Origin: Intrasporangium oryzae NRRL B-24470
GTDB taxonomy: Bacteria; Actinomycetota; Actinomycetes; Actinomycetales; Dermatophilaceae
Direction: 5' to 3'
Assembly (NCBI RefSeq): GCF_000576595.1
Contig: NZ_AWSA01000013.1
Coordinates: 1-64,000, forward strand
Length of the DNA stretch: 64,000 nt
Positions 34,565 to 44,300 of the stretch are shown piece after piece. The notes under the pieces were generated by a model, which searched no databases, had not been told where the DNA came from, and saw only the letters and a list, made by a program, of their open reading frames with translations. Position 1 is the stretch's first letter. Each line of letters begins with the position of its first letter. Both the position numbers and the translations under genes were made by a program.

Positions 34565-35647
34565 ATGCTCGCTGCAGCCGTGCAGCCCGCCGAGGCCACC
34601 GCGTCGATCGGCACCCCCTCGCTCTGGTTGGCGACGATCGGCGGCGTCATCGCCCTCTTCTTCATCGACTTCCTGATCACCCGCAAGCCGCACGACCCGA
34701 GCATGCGGGAGGCGGTCGGGTGGTCCGCGTTCTACATCGCCATCCCGGTCGGGTTCGGCGCCTGGCTCTGGTCGCAGTACGGCTCGCAGCAGGGCATCGA
34801 GTACTACACCGGCTACCTCGTCGAGAAGTCGCTCTCCGTCGACAACCTCTTCGTCTTCATCATCATGCTCTCGTCGTTCGCGGTCCCGCGGGAGCTTCGC
34901 CAGCGGGTCCTGCTCATCGGCGTCGCCGGCGCGCTCCTGCTCCGCGGCGTCTTCATCGCTCTCGGCACTCAGATGATCGCCAGCTTCGCGTGGACGTTCC
35001 TCCTGTTCGGCGCGATCCTCATCGGCACGGCGATCAAGGTCGGCCGCGACGCCCTCTCGCACGCCGACCACGCCGTCGACGTCAGCCAGATGCGAACCAT
35101 TCGGCTGCTCCGCCGGTTCTTCCCGGTGACGGACGACTATGCCGGGACGCGGATGACGGTCAAGCGGGAGGGGCGGCGCGCCCTCACCCCGCTCGCCCTC
35201 GTCACCGTCGCCATCCTCGGCACCGACATCGTCTTCGCCATCGACTCGGTGCCGGCCGTCTACGGCATCACGGGCGACCCCTACCTCGTCTTCGCGACGA
35301 ACGCGTTCGCCCTGCTCGGCCTCCGGGCGCTCTACTTCGTCCTCGAGAACGCGCTCGCCTCGCTCGTCCACCTCGGTCATGGCCTGGCGCTCATCCTCGC
35401 GTTCATCGGCGCCAAGCTCGTCCTGCACTGGGCGCACGGCGTGTGGCCGTCCGTCCCCGAGATCCCGACGCTGCTCTCGCTCGGCGTCATCGTCGGCATC
35501 CTCGCCGTCGTCACCGTGACGAGCCTCGCCTCGCGCCGCAGGTCGCGGCGCGAGGCGGAGGGTCAGGCGGAGGGCGAGGCTGAAGTCCTGGCGGAGGGCC
35601 AGCCCGTCGAGGTCGGCTCGACGGTCAGCCCCGGGTCAGCTCGCTGA
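34565..35647 (+). CDS. TerC-family membrane protein (probable Mn2+ exporter)
   Basis: 360 residues, about nine membrane helices. Conserved EKSLSVDNLFVF and GTDIVFAIDSVPAVYGIT carry the acidic metal-binding Asp/Glu residues of the family; RALYFVLENAL is also typical. TerC proteins export Mn2+ or help metalate exported enzymes. The C-terminus is a Glu/Ala/Gly-rich tail. ATG 34565 follows TGAGGAGACCCC, partly hidden by the leader hairpin. The 3' end overlaps the convergent lipoprotein gene by 12 bases. Confidence 0.9.
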   Translation: MLAAAVQPAEATASIGTPSLWLATIGGVIALFFIDFLITRKPHDPSMREAVGWSAFYIAIPVGFGAWLWSQYGSQQGIEYYTGYLVEKSLSVDNLFVFIIMLSSFAVPRELRQRVLLIGVAGALLLRGVFIALGTQMIASFAWTFLLFGAILIGTAIKVGRDALSHADHAVDVSQMRTIRLLRRFFPVTDDYAGTRMTVKREGRRALTPLALVTVAILGTDIVFAIDSVPAVYGITGDPYLVFATNAFALLGLRALYFVLENALASLVHLGHGLALILAFIGAKLVLHWAHGVWPSVPEIPTLLSLGVIVGILAVVTVTSLASRRRSRREAEGQAEGEAEVLAEGQPVEVGSTVSPGSAR

Positions 35648-36274
35648 GCCGCTCGACGAGCTGCTCGAGCTGTTCGGTGCCGGCGTACCCGTGAGGAAGA
35701 CGACCACCCGAGCCTTCGGGTCGCTGGCTCCGACTCCGACGACGAGCGCCTTCGCCCCGACCTTGACAGCGCCGATCGTCGAGTCGGAGCCGGTGCCCTT
35801 CTGGCCGCCGGTCCCCCGGGTCCGGGCGCGGACCTTCGTGTCACTGCTGACGGAGAAGGTGAGGGAGAACCCGTCCTTCGCCTTGACCGTGATCGAGGTG
35901 CCCGAGACGGCCGTGACCTCGCCGCGGACGGCCTGGTGGGTGACCGGGCCGTTCTGGCTCTCCGTCACCCACGTCGCGTGGAGGGCCCGGAGCAGACGCG
36001 CCCGCAGCCCCCTGCGCCCGTCGCGGTCGGCCACGCCACCGCTGGAGGTGGCGACCGGGTCGCTGCCCTGGGGCGTGACGGCGGCGGGCACGTCCGTCGC
36101 CGCAGAGACGAGGGCGATCGTGTCGGCGTCGGTGCCGGTGTCGCCGGCGGCCGCGCCAGCCTGCGACGTCCCCGTGGCGGTGTCCGCGGGAGTGGCGCAC
36201 GCCCCCAGCGCGAGCGCCCCGACCCCGATGACGAGCGCGCTCGCCGTGCCGGTGACGACTGACCTGACCTTCAT
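35636..36274 (-). CDS. Hypothetical lipoprotein with DUF5666-like domain
   Basis: 212 residues. Lipoprotein signal with lipobox ALGAC near residue 25 and a Thr/Ala/Asp-rich linker. A small beta domain (VRGEVTAVSGTSITVKAKDGFSLTFSV then VKVGAKALVVGVG) resembles DUF5666, and the protein ends in a Ser-rich tail. ATG at 36274 has GGGAGGA six bases upstream. Function unknown; likely cell-surface. Divergent from the DGPF gene. Confidence 0.75.
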   Translation of the reverse strand: MKVRSVVTGTASALVIGVGALALGACATPADTATGTSQAGAAAGDTGTDADTIALVSAATDVPAAVTPQGSDPVATSSGGVADRDGRRGLRARLLRALHATWVTESQNGPVTHQAVRGEVTAVSGTSITVKAKDGFSLTFSVSSDTKVRARTRGTGGQKGTGSDSTIGAVKVGAKALVVGVGASDPKARVVVFLTGTPAPNSSSSSSSGSAS

Positions 36275-36510
36275 GATTCCTCCCGAAACCTCGCGCCTCC
36301 GGGGCGCTTCGTTGGACTGCCGTGCTGACAGGACCCAGCCTGTCGCGTGAAGGTCAGGCAGCGGCATACGTCATGTTCGGATCGTGTTCAGAAAGCCCGC
36401 GAGCGGATTCTCGAGGAGAAGTCCCGACGGGATGTCGAGAAGCAGGCCCCGGCTCCGTCCCTTGGGTGATCGTGCCACGCTGGGCACACGTGACGAATGG
36501 AGGAACCAGG

Positions 36511-36951
36511 ATGGCCAGGTACCTGTTGGGGGTCGACTTCCAGGGCGGCGTCGTCGACACGCCGATGGAGGAGTGGACGCCGGAGGAGGTCCAGGCGCAC
36601 CTCGACTACTACGGCGCGCTGAACGACGAGCTCGTCGCGAGCGGGGAGCTCGTCGAGTCGACGATCCTCACGGGTCCCGACCTCGCGAAGATCGTCACGT
36701 CGGACGGGACCGCCCCCGTCGTGACCGACGGGCCGTTCGCGGAGTTCAAGGAGTGGCTCGCCGGCTACCTGATCGTCGAGGTCGACTCGGAGGAGCGGGC
36801 GCTCGAGATCGCGGCGAAGGTGTCCGCGGTGCCCGGGCCGGGCGGCGTTCCGACGCAGCAGCCGATTCACGTCCGCCGCGTCATGGACGACGCGCCGTCG
36901 GACTCCGAGGAGATGAGCGCCTTCCTCGAGACGGCCGGGGGCGTGCGCTGA
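36511..36951 (+). CDS. DGPF-domain (YCII-related) protein
   Basis: 146 residues, cytoplasmic. Ferredoxin-like fold with the motif TDGPF at residues 72-76 (DGPF 73-76) in VVTDGPFAEFKEWLAGYLIVEV. These proteins are the conserved partners of ECF42 sigma factors, and one is encoded two bases downstream. They may sense a ligand or act as a co-factor; no activity is established here. GGAGGA precedes ATG 36511 by six bases. Confidence 0.85.
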   Translation: MARYLLGVDFQGGVVDTPMEEWTPEEVQAHLDYYGALNDELVASGELVESTILTGPDLAKIVTSDGTAPVVTDGPFAEFKEWLAGYLIVEVDSEERALEIAAKVSAVPGPGGVPTQQPIHVRRVMDDAPSDSEEMSAFLETAGGVR

Positions 36952-36953
36952 CC

Positions 36954-38171
36954 GTGCCGAACGAGGTCGAGGACCTGCTGCGCGAGCTCGCGCCGCAGGT
37001 CCTCGGCACGCTCAGCCGTCGCTATGGCGACTTCGACACCGCCGAGGATGCCGTCCAGGAGGCGCTCATCGCCGCGTCCACGGCGTGGCCGCGGGACGGC
37101 GTGCCGGCCAACCCCCGCGGCTGGCTCCTCCAGACTGCGTCCCGCCGCCTCATCGACCACTGGCGCAGCGACCGGGCGCGGCAGCGCCGCGAGGCGGCGG
37201 TCGCCCTGCAGGAGCCACGGCTTGGCGAAGCGCCTGAGCCGGCGCCGGACGAGGACGACACGCTCCCCGTCCTCTTCATGTGCTGCCACCCGGCGCTGAC
37301 CCCGGCGTCCGCGATCGCGCTGACCCTCCGGGCCGTCGGCGGCCTCACGACGGCCGAGATCGCGAGCGCCTTCCTCGTGCCCGAGGCGACGATGGCCCAG
37401 CGGATCAGCCGGGCCAAGCAGCGGATCGCGGCGTCGGGCGGACGGTTCCGGATGCCGACGGAGGAGGAGTATGCCGCCCGGCGCGCGAGCGTCCTCCACG
37501 TCCTCTACCTCGTGTTCAACGAGGGGTATGCCGCGAGCAGCGGGAGCCGGGTCGAGCCTGGTGAGCTGGCGGCGGAGGCGATCCGGCTGACGCGTCTCGT
37601 GCACCGCGCCCTGCCCGAGGACACCGAGGTCATGGGCCTGCTCGCCCTCATGCTCCTGCTCGATGCCCGCCGCCCGGCCCGGACGGGTCCTTCGGGTGCG
37701 CTGGTGTCGCTGGCTGACCAGGACCGGACGCTTTGGGACGGGTCGCGCATCACCGAGGGGCTGGCCCTGCTCGACCGGGCGGTCGCGGTCGGGGCCGTCG
37801 GCGAGTACCAGCTCCAGGCCGCGATCGCCGCCGTCCACGATCGCGCCTCGCAGGCCGACGAGACGGACTGGCCGGAGATCCGCGCGCTCTACGGGCTGCT
37901 CGAGCGGATGACCGGCAGCCCGGTCGTGACGCTCAACCGCGCCGTCGCGGCCGCGATGGCCGAGGGTCCGGAGGTGGGACTGGCGGTGCTCGACGAGGTC
38001 GGCGATCGGCTCGCCGGGAACCACCGCCTCGACGCCGTGCGCGCCCACCTGCTCGAGCTGGCCGGCGACTCGGAGGCGGCACGGTCGCACTACCGGGCCG
38101 CGGCGGCTCGCACGACGAGCCGCCCCGAGCGGGACTACCTCACCGCCCGAGCCGCCCGCGTCGGGTCCTAG
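36954..38171 (+). CDS. ECF42-type RNA polymerase sigma factor
   Basis: 405 residues. Sigma region 2 (RYGDFDTAEDAVQEALIAASTAWPRDGVPANPRGWLLQTASRRLIDHWR) and region 4 (LTLRAVGGLTTAEIASAFLVPEATMAQRISRAKQRI) are followed by a TPR-like C-terminal extension of about 200 residues with LVFNEGYAASSG and TVTLNRAVAAAMAEGP-like repeats. This is the ECF42 layout, with no anti-sigma gene and a DGPF gene next door. GTG at 36954 is two bases after the DGPF stop. Two GTATGCC motifs lie in the reading frame (37468, 37526). Confidence 0.9.
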   Translation: MPNEVEDLLRELAPQVLGTLSRRYGDFDTAEDAVQEALIAASTAWPRDGVPANPRGWLLQTASRRLIDHWRSDRARQRREAAVALQEPRLGEAPEPAPDEDDTLPVLFMCCHPALTPASAIALTLRAVGGLTTAEIASAFLVPEATMAQRISRAKQRIAASGGRFRMPTEEEYAARRASVLHVLYLVFNEGYAASSGSRVEPGELAAEAIRLTRLVHRALPEDTEVMGLLALMLLLDARRPARTGPSGALVSLADQDRTLWDGSRITEGLALLDRAVAVGAVGEYQLQAAIAAVHDRASQADETDWPEIRALYGLLERMTGSPVVTLNRAVAAAMAEGPEVGLAVLDEVGDRLAGNHRLDAVRAHLLELAGDSEAARSHYRAAAARTTSRPERDYLTARAARVGS

Positions 38172-38185
38172 ACACCCGCTCACGG

Positions 38186-38244
38186 GTATGCCGCCCAGCC
38201 CGGCTCTCCGGGAACGCGGGCACCTGCTGGGGTGAGCGGCATAC
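38186..38244. repeat. Inverted pair of GTATGCC / GGCATAC motifs
   Basis: GTATGCC at 38186-38192 and GGCATAC at 38238-38244, 45 bases apart, in the gap between the sigma gene and the DUF427 gene. Each is next to GCTCAC or GTGAGC. Compare the pair at 21898-21958. Confidence 0.6.
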
Positions 38245-38310
38245 GGGCGCCTGGGTTGTGAGGGGCAGCGAACGATTGTGGAGGCGGTAGGGCGGCGCCC
38301 ACACTGGAGG

Positions 38311-39084
38311 ATGGCCATCAACCTTGAGCGGCAGTGGTTCGACGGACTCGCCCACCTGCGCTACGCCGCGACACCGAAGCGGATCAGTGCGCGCCTCGAC
38401 GGACAGACGGTGCTCGACACACGGGACGCGCTGCTCGTCTATGAGCCGCGGCGCATCGTCCCCTGGTATGCCGTCCCGCCCGACGACCTGCACCTGGACC
38501 TGACCGAGCACGACCCGGCGCCGGTGCCGGAGCTGCGGGCGCCGGTGCTGCCGCCGCACCACAACGAGTGGCACACCGTGCCGGGCCGGTCGCTCCACCT
38601 GGACGGCCACGGCGAGGTGGCCTTCCGGCCCGACGAGCCCGAGCTCGGCGGCCGGGTGGTCGTGCACTGGGAGCCGTTCGAGTGGCTCGAGGAGGACGAG
38701 CCGGTCATGGGCCATCCGCACGACCCCTTCAAGCGGATCGACGTCCTGCGCAGCGACCGTCACGTGCGGGTCGAGGTCGGCGGCGTCACGGTCGCCGAGT
38801 CCTCCCGGCCGATGATGCTCGTCGAGACGTCGCTGCCGGTGCGGTGGTACCTGCCGCGCGAGGACGTCCGGACGGACCTGCTGACGCCGTCGGAGACGCA
38901 CACGGTGTGCGCCTACAAGGGCGTCGCGTCGTACCTGAGCGCCGATGGGGCGCCCGACGTGGCGTGGTTCTATCCCGAGCCGCTGCACGATGCGTTGCCC
39001 GTCAAGGACCTGGTCTGCTTCTGGCGGGCCGCCACGGTCTTTGTGGACGGAGAGGCCGTCGACACGTCGATGCCTGGCGGCTGA
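38311..39084 (+). CDS. DUF427 protein with two domains
   Basis: 257 residues with two DUF427 beta-barrel modules, about 5-125 and 135-250. The second has the typical VTVAESSRPMMLVETSLPVRWYLP and CAYKGVASYLS blocks. Function unknown; family members are small soluble proteins. The ATG at 38311 touches GGAGG, which is too close; an in-frame GTG at 38278 is the alternative. The last 303 bases are duplicated at 40198-40500. Confidence 0.75.
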   Translation: MAINLERQWFDGLAHLRYAATPKRISARLDGQTVLDTRDALLVYEPRRIVPWYAVPPDDLHLDLTEHDPAPVPELRAPVLPPHHNEWHTVPGRSLHLDGHGEVAFRPDEPELGGRVVVHWEPFEWLEEDEPVMGHPHDPFKRIDVLRSDRHVRVEVGGVTVAESSRPMMLVETSLPVRWYLPREDVRTDLLTPSETHTVCAYKGVASYLSADGAPDVAWFYPEPLHDALPVKDLVCFWRAATVFVDGEAVDTSMPGG

Positions 39085-39114
39085 TGCCGAGGGCCGGCAG
39101 CGGACCGGTCGACC
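38782..39114 (+). repeat. 333-bp direct repeat, copy 1 (end of DUF427 gene)
   Basis: From GGCGTCAC to GGTCGACC, matching 40198-40530 over exactly the same length without gaps. I count about 24 mismatches (roughly 93% identity), most at third codon positions. Extends 30 bases past the stop codon. Confidence 0.85.
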
Positions 39115-39127
39115 TGAGACACGCATA

Positions 39128-39160
39128 GGGCCGACCCATCGGGAGCGGGTCGGCCCTTTT
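39128..39160 (+). terminator. Intrinsic terminator with T-tract
   Basis: Stem GGGCCGACCC (39128-39137) with GGGTCGGCCC (39147-39156), nine-base loop, then TTTT. One of the few hairpins here with a T-run. Lies 44 bases after the DUF427 stop, just outside repeat copy 1. Confidence 0.85.
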
Positions 39161-39249
39161 GAGCGCAACGTGACGGGTCGGTGCCATCAGTCGCGCGGGT
39201 CACGCTGGGGAACAGATCACAGCAGCCGGCCCCAAAGCTGGTGCAGGGG

Positions 39250-39966
39250 TCAGAGCCCCGCGGCCTTCACGCCGTATTTCGCCTGCGAGGTGGTGAAGCC
39301 CTCAAACTCCAGCTGGTCGATCAGTCCACCGCGGGAGAACGCGCTCATGTCGAGGTAGGCCTTGGCCTTCTTCGCGGCCTGCTCGTTCCAGTTCACGGTG
39401 ATGTGGTCAACGGCGAAGGTCGCGTCGGCCTTGGAGAACTGCTCGAATTGCAGCTGCTCGATGAGCCCCTTGCGCGAGAACGCTGTGTATTCCAGGTAGG
39501 ACTCCGCCTTGGCGATCGCCTGCTTCTGGCTCATCGTCATCGCGGCCTCCGCTGCTGCCGCCTTCGCGGCCGCCTCCTCCTCGGCCTTCTTCTTCGCGGC
39601 GGCGTCAGCGGCTGCCTTCGCTTCGGCATCTGCCTTCTTGCGTGCGGCTGCGTCGATCGATGCCTGGACGGACGGGTCGACAGTGGGGGCGCTGCTCGTT
39701 GTGGGGGCGCTGCTCGTTGTGGTAGCGACTGTGTCGGCGACAGGGGTGGGGGCGGGGTTGTCGTTGCCGGTGGCTCCGATCGCGATGAACGCAGCGAGGA
39801 TGCCACCAGTCCAGAGGCCGACCTTCTTCCCGCGGCTCATCTTCTTCTTCGGCGCGAGCGGAGCGGTGGCCTCGTACGGCTGACCCTGCGGTGCCGGAAG
39901 CGGCTGGGTGGCGGGCGGCTGATAAGGGTCGCTCTCGGGAGTCGGGAACTGCGGGGTGTCGCTCAT
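39250..39966 (-). CDS. Ltp-family (host cell surface-exposed lipoprotein) membrane protein
   Basis: 238 residues. A Pro/Gln-rich N-terminus and a basic segment (KKKMSRGKK) precede one membrane helix near residues 60-75. Next come a Thr/Ser linker and an Ala/Lys/Glu-rich coiled stretch (about 105-145). Two Ltp repeats end the protein, about 148-192 (AESYLEYTAFSRKGLIEQL) and 195-238 (AKAYLDMSAFSRGGLIDQL). Ltp domains in phage and prophage lipoproteins can block DNA entry of superinfecting phage. No lipobox is seen, so it would be held by its helix. It lies between two copies of a DUF427 segment, which suggests acquisition. Confidence 0.8.
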   Translation of the reverse strand: MSDTPQFPTPESDPYQPPATQPLPAPQGQPYEATAPLAPKKKMSRGKKVGLWTGGILAAFIAIGATGNDNPAPTPVADTVATTTSSAPTTSSAPTVDPSVQASIDAAARKKADAEAKAAADAAAKKKAEEEAAAKAAAAEAAMTMSQKQAIAKAESYLEYTAFSRKGLIEQLQFEQFSKADATFAVDHITVNWNEQAAKKAKAYLDMSAFSRGGLIDQLEFEGFTTSQAKYGVKAAGL

Positions 39967-40197
39967 GTGAGTTGGTTCTCCGTGGCTTGTCTCGGTTGGT
40001 GCTGGATTGCGGAGGACTCTCACTCAATGTCTGATTCGTCCCCCTAGGTCAGTCTCGGGGGCTGAGCGCACAGGCGTCATGGGTTTCGGGGAATTGGCAC
40101 TTCTGCCGGTTCACCCTGCCCCTGGAGCGATCGCGTCGGGGCACGGGTACGTCCGAGTGGGCCCTGTTCGGATCTCTCCGTTGGTGACGGCCGCGGT

Positions 40198-40500
40198 GGC
40201 GTCACCGCGGCCGAGTCCTCCCGGCCGATGATGCTCGTCGAGACATCGCTGCCGGTGCGGTGGTACCTGCCCCGCGAGGACGTCCGGACGGAGCTGCTGA
40301 CGCCGTCGGAGACGCACACCGTGTGCGCCTACAAGGGCGTCGCGTCGTCCCTGAGCGCCGATGGGGCGCCCGACGTGGCGTGGTTCTACCCCGAGCCGCT
40401 GCACGACGCGCTCCCGGTCAAGGACCTCGTCTGCTTCTGGCGGGCCGCCACGGTCTTTGTCGACGGGGCGACTGTCGACCCGTCGATGCCTGGCGGGTGA
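40198..40500 (+). pseudogene. 5'-truncated second copy of the DUF427 gene
   Basis: In-frame match to the last 100 codons of the gene at 38311-39084, from GVTAAESSRP to the identical end SMPGG and stop. Only about six residues differ. The first 150 codons are missing, and a 40228 ATG is the only internal start. Weak similarity may continue about 15 codons upstream. Homology runs 30 bases past the stop to 40530. Either a remnant, or the product of homologous recombination with a diverged allele. Confidence 0.8.
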
Positions 40501-40575
40501 TGTCGAGGGCCGGCAGCCGACAGGTCGACCCGACTCGGGGTCTCGCAGCGAGTGGGCGGCCGTAGGCTCCCTCTC

Positions 40576-41136
40576 ATGGGTGAGGATCCTCGAATTACGT
40601 ACGTCCTGATCGACGGGGAGAACATCGACGCCACTCTCGGCACCTCGATTCTCGGGCGGCGCCCCCGACCTGAGGAACGGCCACGATGGGAGCGGCTGCT
40701 GCAGTTCGCTCAGGAGCTCTGGCGGCAGCCGGCCGCTGGGCTCTTCTTCCTCGCTGCGAACAACGAACTCCCGATGCCGTTCATCCAGGCGCTGGTTGCC
40801 ATCGGCTACCGACCGATCCCGCTCACCGGCGCAGCCGGCGAGAAGGTGGTCGACATCGCGATCCAGCGGACGCTGACGGAGATTCGGCGCCGACAGGCGG
40901 ACGTGCTCCTCGTCAGCAACGACGGGGATTTCGTCGAACAGGTGTCGGACCTGCTCGATGGTCGACGGGTCGGAGTGGTCGGGTTCCAGGAGTTCCGCAG
41001 CAACGCATACCTTCCGCTCGTGGCCGACGGCCTGTCCATGTTCGATCTCGAGTACGAGGTGCAGGCGTTCAAGGAACCGCTGCCGCGCGTGCGGATCATC
41101 CCGATCGACGACTTCGACCCCACCGACTTCCTTTAG
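40576..41136 (+). CDS. NYN-domain protein (PIN-like nuclease fold)
   Basis: 186 residues. YVLIDGENID (first catalytic Asp13), EKVVDIAIQRTL and VLLVSNDGDFVEQV (acidic pair), then RRVGVVGF, the full NYN/LabA-like order, so metal-dependent RNase activity is likely. No ribosome-binding site; TAGGCT (40563-40568) ends seven bases before the ATG, a leaderless pattern. The frame ends at TAG 41134-41136 but stays open for another 64 codons of protein-like sequence to 41331. It sits between the duplicated DUF427 segment and the NACHT gene. Confidence 0.85.
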   Translation: MGEDPRITYVLIDGENIDATLGTSILGRRPRPEERPRWERLLQFAQELWRQPAAGLFFLAANNELPMPFIQALVAIGYRPIPLTGAAGEKVVDIAIQRTLTEIRRRQADVLLVSNDGDFVEQVSDLLDGRRVGVVGFQEFRSNAYLPLVADGLSMFDLEYEVQAFKEPLPRVRIIPIDDFDPTDFL

Positions 41137-41331
41137 GCCACGCTTTTCAGGAAGTCAGCAAGGCGCGGCAGGGTCGCCGCCCTTCTGCGGCTCTGCGACG
41201 AGCTGGCCAAACGCGATCAGCGGCTGCCCTCTGGTTGCTACGCCGACGAGGAGATCGACTGCATACCCCGGGTCCAACGCAGTCGCAGCCCTAACCAGGC
41301 CGATCGCCGACATGGCGGGGAAAATGAATGA
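41137..41331 (+). other. In-frame extension beyond the NYN amber stop
   Basis: 64 sense codons in the same frame after TAG, ending at TGA 41329-41331. Includes FRKSARRGRVAALLRLCDEL and AKRDQRLPSGCYADEEIDCI, with third-position G+C near 70% by hand count. It could be a tail lost by a recent nonsense mutation, a readthrough extension, or chance. Confidence 0.4.
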
Positions 41332-41353
41332 TGCGAAAGCGCCCATACAGACT

Positions 41354-44300
41354 TCAGCCGACATCGTGTCCGATTGACCACCACTCCCCACCCTGCACGT
41401 CAATAGCTGACTTACCGGGCCAATCCAGGGCAGAAAAGAGTTCGAATTGCATAGCGTCCAGTGCCAACCACTGCAGCCCCTCAAGGAACATCAAATCCGA
41501 CAAGTCCCCTATCCGCGCGCTTCCCCGGAGATCCAACCTCTCCAAGCGCGCGAGTTCGCTCAGGCCGTGAAGATCTTGGAGGCTTTCCGAAGCCAACCTC
41601 AAAATGCGAAGTCCCGACGGTAAGCTGAGATCACGAAATGAATATGCCTCATCTGCGCACTCAATGTTGAGCTCTTCGAGGTTCTCCCATTCCCGACCCA
41701 AGCCGTCGAGTAGTTCTTCGATGGAGAGAAACCTCAAGTCTTGGTGAGTGCAGAATCGGGCCAACTCAGTCCTGGACCATTTCCCTCTTACAGAAAGCCA
41801 TTTGAGCCGCTGCCGGACCCTGCAATCCCCGGGCGCGAAATTCATCGGCGCCCTGAAGGATGTCAGTTGCAGCGTGTCCAAGACTTCTAGGCCTGAAGGT
41901 TTCGACCCCTCTAGATCCAGTATTCGGAGCTCCGGCAAGCTCCGAAGGCACTCAACGGTGGCCAAGCGCGACCCCGGAACGCGCAGAGTGCGGAGATGTT
42001 TCAGCCCTTGGACAAAGTCCCAGCTGGCCATACTAGAAGCTCTGGAAAGAGTCAAAGTCCTTAGCGGCAGATCTCCCAAACCATGAGCAAACTCCAGCTT
42101 CCCCACATCGAGAAGGGAAACGTTCCACAACTGCAGTCCCCCGAGCGCAGAAACGTCGAGCAGCTCGGTAGCCTTCTCTATCCACAGCGACTTGATGTTT
42201 GCGCAGCGCTGAATACCCTCAACCGATCGCAACGAGCTTCCGGACGTGACAGCAAGAGACTTCAGTGAGTCGACCCCTTGGATGCGGCTGAACGACTCAC
42301 CGTGAAATGTCCGTAGGCGAATAGATTCGATACCGGCAAACGAGAAGGCCTCTTCCTCTGAAACGCTTCCGGGCCACTCGATTGTGAAGTTCGGTCTACG
42401 TCGCAGCACCGGAGCAAGGATCTTGTTCGCGAACTCTTCGTGGTCGAAATGAACCCACGCCTGAATTAGCGCCTCAACGCACTCCTGCGCGGGCGGGACA
42501 TCGGCAACCAACCGCTCAAGGGTCTGCATAGCACGCGCACCAGCGAGCAGCCGACACAGATAGATCAGCGATGGAATGGATGCCTCTAGGATGCTCGGCG
42601 CTGAGTCGAGCCATGTGTTCACCCACTGTAGAGCCATCCCCCCGTGGCGGGAGAGATCTCGCGCCTCAGCCGGGCTCCGGGGAGGGACGATGGTGGCTGT
42701 TATGGCCAGGGCGCGCTCAAACGTGGGCGCATTGACGCTTGAAGTACTTGCCAAGCACTCGGCTACCAGGACTGCGGAGGACCGCTTAAGTGACTCGGGG
42801 GCTCGATCATGCGCATTGCACAGAGCCTGAACGAGGACGCCTGAAGTGGCCCTCTGCACCCTCCCGGCCAGAAAACTAGTGGTCGAGCGTCCTGAGTCCG
42901 TCTTGACGAGTTCCACCACATCGAGACTCGAAATATCGTCCGCGTACCATACGGCCGTGAAGTATTCTTGGAATGACCTGTGCAGAAACTGGCACTCGTG
43001 ACGTGTAATCCTATTGAGAAGGACACTTCGGCCCAGTAGCACGTCGGCGACTTGCTCCGGAGGATCCCCTACGCGCGGCATGGTTGGCAGAATATCGTCG
43101 AGGATTTCTAACAAGCAGGTCATTTGGCCGCTTTCGTCCAGAGCCTGACCTAGGTATCGCATGTCCTTGGGAGTTATTGCCATAACCGACGTGCTTGCCT
43201 CGTACATCTTCTTGGCGACGCCGCCGAGGATTAGCCGTTTGTCAGCAAGGTGAAGGTTGTCGAGGGTTACACCTCCGAGACTCCGATACTTCTCCCGCTG
43301 ATGAAGGAGCACATCTGTCACCCTGTCGTACAGCTCTGTTCTGGTTGAGGCTGAACCCCCTTCGTCATGAACGTATATTGCGCACATCATGCTCGCAATC
43401 AGAGGTGTTTCCGCAAGCTGCCGCATGGACGGATCGTCAGCTAGGGTGTCAATGAGAACGTTTCTGACGCCCTGTTGCTGCGGCGTCGTCAAGCCCGCCA
43501 TCGCTTCGAACCAACTATCGATGCACTCGATAGTCGTCGTCCAATTCATGGGGGAAAGGTCGAACCTTGAGAAGCGGGAAGCCTCGAAGCGAGCACCATC
43601 AACGTCATCTGGACGCGACGTGACTATGAAATGACACTTGGGATACCGCTGGAGTAGGGACTCGATCCACTGCAATGCATGCTCCCGATCATTCCCTGCC
43701 AGTTCGTCAAGGCCATCAAATATTAGTAGCCCGTCACCGCGGGAGAGTGTCTCCTCGAGCCACTCATCGGACGCATCTTCCGGGTCAGCGCCCTGTACGC
43801 GTAGCAGGTCGCGCGTCGTTAGCTGAAGCGACTCTCTGCCAGCCAGCTCACGCAGTTTGACGAGGAACGGAAAGCAGTCGCGCAACACAGAGGGGGTTCT
43901 TCGGCTATCCCCCTTGACGAGGAGAACCATAAGCCACTGCGAAATCGTAGACTTCCCTGATCCGGCAGCCCCCACGAGCAGGATTCTTAGGCCATCTAAT
44001 AGGTGAGCAGGGATTCGCCCGACATTCGCTTTCGCCAACTCACGCGCGTTCGACCTAATAGTGTTTAGCGAAGTGATCGCGGCGTCCACGGCCAGACCTT
44101 CACGTCTGAATCTACTACCGAAGGGCTCGTAACCTTTGCCTTCCATACTACCAAGCAGGTTAGGATCGCTGAGAGTAATGGAAAGAGTGACGTATGCAAC
44201 GTCGATCCTTTGTCTCCGAAGCTCCGGAGGAACGTTCAAGCCAAAGAGCTGCAGATATCCATGCTGGTTCAGGACCCCCCGTGCATACTGTCGAAGGAAC

